This document shows, in pieces, positions 12,548 through 15,055 of a DNA stretch of 15,055 nucleotides. The number at the start of each line of letters is the position of its first letter. Position 1 is the first letter of the stretch. Source of the stretch: Aquificaceae bacterium. Its GTDB lineage: Bacteria > Aquificota > Aquificia > Aquificales > Aquificaceae. Made by a program: the position numbers and the translations under genes. The stretch spans positions 1 to 15,055 of the forward strand of contig WFPN01000263.1 in NCBI GenBank assembly GCA_015487535.1. Direction: 5' to 3'. Under the pieces are notes generated by a model. That model did not search any database. It was not told the DNA's origin and was given only the letters and a program-made list of their open reading frames with translations.

Positions 12548-13286
12548 AGCTTACTTCTTAGGGTGCTCCGGATACTTTTACTGGGGCTGGAAGGGAAGGT
12601 TCTATCCCAAGGAGCTGAAGCCAAAGGATTGGCTACATTACTACGCTAAGTTCTTCAACACCGTGGAGGTGAACTCCACCTTCTACAACTTCCCCAAAAA
12701 GGAGAACCTGCGAAGGTTTTACAGGGAGACCCCGAAGGGGTTCGTAATTTCAGTCAAAGCAAACAGACTCATAACCCACATGAAGAAGTTCAGAGGAACG
12801 GAGGAGCTTATCAGAGACTTCTACTCGGTGGTCGAGGAGAGCCTGAGGGAAAAGATCGGTTGTATCCTCTTCCAGCTCCCGCCATCCTTCAGGTACTCGG
12901 AGGAGAACCTGGAAAAGATCTTAGATCAGCTCGACCCGAGCTTTAGGAACGTGGTCGAGTTCAGGCACGAGAGCTGGTGGAGAGAAGAAGTTTACGATGA
13001 GCTCAGAGAGAGGGGAGTGGCCTTCTGTTCGGTGAGTTCTCCTAAGCTCCCCGAGGAGCTAGTTCAGACGTCAGACTTTGTCTATATAAGGTTCCACGGC
13101 AAAGAGGGCTGGTACAGGTACAACTACTCTGAGGAGGAACTAAAGGGGTGGGCTGAAAGGATAAGGAGTGCCCCCGCCAGGGAGGTTTTCGCTTACTTTA
13201 ACAACGACTACAACGCCTACGCTCCCTTCAACTGTATGAAGTTGATGGAGCTTCTCGGGATCAGGCCATACCGGGAGGGACCCTGA
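12531..13286 (+). CDS. DUF72 (YecE-like) family protein
   Basis: A TIM-barrel-like DUF72 protein of unknown biochemical function. Recognisable stretches in order are LGCSGYFYWGWKGRFYP near the start, YYAKFFNTVEVNSTFYNFP, GFVISVKANRLITHM, FQLPPSFRYSEENL, VVEFRHESWW, YIRFHGKEGWYRYNYS and VFAYFNNDYNAYAPFN. The only usable start is TTG at 12531, which overlaps the upstream carrier gene by 17 nt and has no ribosome site before it; the good GGGAGGA at 12535-12541 lies after this start and is followed by no start codon in frame. Translation may depend on coupling. The 3' end overlaps the convergent methyltransferase gene by 26 bp. The family often carries a conserved acidic and Arg/His pocket, but no reaction is known. 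Confidence 0.9.
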   Translation: MREEDRAYFLGCSGYFYWGWKGRFYPKELKPKDWLHYYAKFFNTVEVNSTFYNFPKKENLRRFYRETPKGFVISVKANRLITHMKKFRGTEELIRDFYSVVEESLREKIGCILFQLPPSFRYSEENLEKILDQLDPSFRNVVEFRHESWWREEVYDELRERGVAFCSVSSPKLPEELVQTSDFVYIRFHGKEGWYRYNYSEEELKGWAERIRSAPAREVFAYFNNDYNAYAPFNCMKLMELLGIRPYREGP

Positions 13287-13896
13287 AGGGTATGTTCATG
13301 AGGGGGTTTTCCTCTTCCTCCTGCGGAAAGACAGCATAGACTCCGAAGCAGTACTTGCCTATCTCAACCACCCTGCCAACCCTAACGCCAGAATCGTCCA
13401 ATATAAGGCCTATCTCCCACTCGGAGAGAACCTCTTCGGGAGGAGGTCCCTTGTCCCTCTCTTCCTTCTTCCAGTCTATTATGGAGAGGTAGGCAAAGGG
13501 CTTTGCCACCCTCTTTAACTCCTCAACGAACCTTTTAGGATCCTCGAGCTCGTGGAATGTAAAGGCCATGAAGACGAAGTCCACCGAGTTGTCGGGCAAA
13601 GGGATGCTGTTCTCCTCGGACTTGAGAACCTCCACGTTCCTGAGGCCTTCCCTCTCAACCTTTTCCTTGGCTCTCCTTACCATCTCATCCTGAACGTCTA
13701 TGGCGTAAACCTTGCCCTTCTCGCCAACCAGTTTGGACAGGTAGGGAAGGTAAAATCCAGGGCCGGTCCCTACATCCAAGACCACCATACCCTCCCTTAT
13801 CCCAAACTCCTTCAAGACCTTTTCCGGGTCGAAGAGCTCCAAGCGTGAAGGATCTTCGAGCTTATGGACGTTCTCAGGATTGAACTTGTGAGCCAT
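13261..13896 (-). CDS. Class I SAM-dependent methyltransferase, substrate unknown
   Basis: The 211-residue protein has the Rossmann-fold methyltransferase motifs: motif I VLDVGTGPG at 39-47, the acidic residue after strand 2 in VYAIDVQDEMV, and the substrate-side motif VDFVFMAFTFHEL at about 105-117. The layout is that of UbiE/COQ5-like and generic Methyltransf_11 enzymes, but nothing fixes the substrate. The N-terminus AHKFNPENVHKL and the start at ATG 13896 are supported by AGGAGGT 6-7 nt upstream. The C-terminal 30 residues contain an acidic run (QEEEENP) and a Pro-rich end encoded where the gene overlaps the convergent DUF72 gene. It is the last gene of a galT-scpA-methyltransferase operon, 34 bp after scpA. 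Confidence 0.9.
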   Translation of the reverse strand: MAHKFNPENVHKLEDPSRLELFDPEKVLKEFGIREGMVVLDVGTGPGFYLPYLSKLVGEKGKVYAIDVQDEMVRRAKEKVEREGLRNVEVLKSEENSIPLPDNSVDFVFMAFTFHELEDPKRFVEELKRVAKPFAYLSIIDWKKEERDKGPPPEEVLSEWEIGLILDDSGVRVGRVVEIGKYCFGVYAVFPQEEEENPLMNIPFRVPPGMA

Positions 13897-13930
13897 TCGA
13901 AACCTCCTGGGAAAAAGGATAAACCAGCTC

Positions 13931-14548
13931 CTACTGAGCTTCCCTGATCTCCACCATTATATCCCCGAAGGGCTCTTCCTGGTGTAGGTCTATTTTTCCA
14001 TCGTAGTAAAGGTACATGAGGGCCATGAACTGGGGGACGAAGTTTATCCTGTCGAGGAATGTGAAAAACTCTATCCTCTTCCCTACATCCATGTTCTTGA
14101 AGAACTCCCACATCTCCCTGAGAACGTCTTCGAACCTGGATATATGAAGGGGTATAACCTTACTCTTCCTCCTTCTCCTCTTGCCGTTTGAGCTCCTTTT
14201 AAAGACCTTCCTCGCCTTCTCCAGGTTATCGACCAGGTTCTCCTCAACCTCCTTACTCTCCTCCTCGAACATCTCCACGATCTCTTCCAGGGTGTAGTCC
14301 CTCCTCTGCCTGGGTCTTCTCTCTGGTTTTGGGAACAGGACCTCCACCTTCTTCCTGAGGAGGAACGAAGCGGCCACCACAGCTCTCGCCGGAACCCTGA
14401 GGTCTAGGGTCTCCCTCTTCCTCAGCTCCTCGATATATAGGTTGGCAAGCTCGACTATGTCCACCTTCCATGGATCTAGCTTCCCTTCCTCTATCAGGGG
14501 CACCACGAGGGCGAATGGGTGGTCCTCCTCGAACACGAAGGTCTTCAT
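13931..14548 (-). CDS. scpA: Segregation and condensation protein A
   Basis: ScpA is the kleisin that bridges the Smc dimer heads and, with ScpB, compacts and segregates the chromosome. The 205-residue protein has the N-terminal helix bundle (FALVVPLIEEGKLDPWKVDIVELANLYIEEL, shown here by GKLDPWKVDI), the middle linker with a very basic patch (RRPRQRR and KRRRRKSK) and the C-terminal winged helix (FFTFLDRINFVPQFMALMYL). It is shorter than the usual 240-260 residues, mainly in the linker. The ATG at 14548 has GGGAGGAG 5 nt upstream. It follows galT by 11 bp. No scpB is in the window. Confidence 0.93.
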   Translation of the reverse strand: MKTFVFEEDHPFALVVPLIEEGKLDPWKVDIVELANLYIEELRKRETLDLRVPARAVVAASFLLRKKVEVLFPKPERRPRQRRDYTLEEIVEMFEEESKEVEENLVDNLEKARKVFKRSSNGKRRRRKSKVIPLHISRFEDVLREMWEFFKNMDVGKRIEFFTFLDRINFVPQFMALMYLYYDGKIDLHQEEPFGDIMVEIREAQ

Positions 14549-14559
14549 AACTCCTCCCT

Positions 14560-15055
14560 CTATTTTAATTCGGTCTTACCGGCATACTTTACAGTCCTGA
14601 GCTCCATGGCAGCCTCCTCGGGAGCCACGCTCACTATAACGTTTTCGGTCTCGAGCTCGAAACCTCCGAAGACGGCCACCCTGGGAAGGATCCTTATGTA
14701 GTAGTGATAGTCCCTGTCCCAAGGCGGGGCGGACTGGAAGGTTATGTTGTAGGGAAGGCCCTCACCCAGGAAACTTTTAAGGAGCGAGACGGTATCCTTC
14801 AGAACCTCGGCAAGTTCCTCGAAACGGCTCTCAAACACGAAGGAGCTCACCTGCTCCTTGGGAACTATCCAGACCTCGTAGGGGGTCACCGGCGCGTAGG
14901 CCATAAGAACCACGAAGTTCTTCGAAACGGATAGCACTCTCTCCTGAAGTTCCAGCTCTTTCTTCATTAGATCTCCCAAAACGTTCCTGTTCTCCCTCTC
15001 GTACCTGTCCCTCTCCTTAAGGAACCTCCTCGGGTAGAAGGGAAGTGCGAGAACC
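14560..15055 (-). CDS. galT: Galactose-1-phosphate uridylyltransferase, 5' part beyond window
   Basis: The frame is open through the right edge, so the N-terminal part with the catalytic His-Pro-His is missing; the visible 164 residues are the C-terminal half. They match the GalT family: LALPFYPRRFLKERDRYERENRN in part (RRFLKERDRYERENRN), LGDLMKKELELQERV, NFVVLMAYAPVTPYEVWIVP, and DYHYYIRILPR near the end. A short frame starting with TTG at 14979 has no ribosome site and is not the real start. In the last motif His-x-His of classic GalT is His-x-Tyr here. The enzyme moves UMP between UDP-glucose and galactose-1-phosphate; related ADP-glucose-type transferases are possible. It leads the operon with scpA. 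Confidence 0.85.
   Translation of the reverse strand, partial: VLALPFYPRRFLKERDRYERENRNVLGDLMKKELELQERVLSVSKNFVVLMAYAPVTPYEVWIVPKEQVSSFVFESRFEELAEVLKDTVSLLKSFLGEGLPYNITFQSAPPWDRDYHYYIRILPRVAVFGGFELETENVIVSVAPEEAAMELRTVKYAGKTELK

Overview
The window looks like the chromosome of a thermophilic bacterium, most likely of the Aquificota (Aquifex/Hydrogenivirga type). This is an inference from overall protein character: Lys/Glu/Arg-rich proteins, heavy use of AGG/AGA and ATA codons, and very tight gene packing with short or overlapping junctions. No marker here settles the genus.

Positions 1 to about 6870 hold the right-hand part of an integrated temperate phage or phage-like element. Reading leftward on the minus strand are a CI/LexA-type self-cleaving repressor, a small unknown gene with its own terminator, a Bet/RecT annealing protein, an SNF2-type helicase and a winged-helix replication initiator that runs off the left edge. 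A CII-like regulator lies just upstream of the repressor. A lone two-HTH regulator reads the other way. An excisionase-like protein and a tyrosine integrase are divergently transcribed at the right end, and the integrase ends 136 bp from the 3' end of a tRNA-Cys gene, the probable attachment site.

Two non-coding layers stand out in the phage part. Four 22-bp direct repeats lie inside the replication initiator gene, as the origin iterons lie inside lambda gene O. A shared palindromic operator (AATAAC-N9-GTTAAT or GTTATT) sits between the -35 and -10 boxes of three minus-strand promoters (bet, cII-like, xis). Several promoters place their start site almost on the start codon, so int, xis and the repressor are probably made from leaderless mRNAs.

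Positions 6873 to 7147 carry tRNA-Cys(GCA) and tRNA-Gly(GCC), both on the minus strand with encoded CCA ends.

From 7241 to the right edge is ordinary chromosome: UDP-glucose 6-dehydrogenase; a minus-strand operon of arsenate reductase, radical SAM protein and a TPR protein cut by an in-frame amber codon; a plus-strand operon of EngB GTPase, threonine synthase, a MoaD/ThiS-like sulfur carrier and a DUF72 protein; then a minus-strand operon of GalT (cut by the right edge), ScpA and a SAM methyltransferase.
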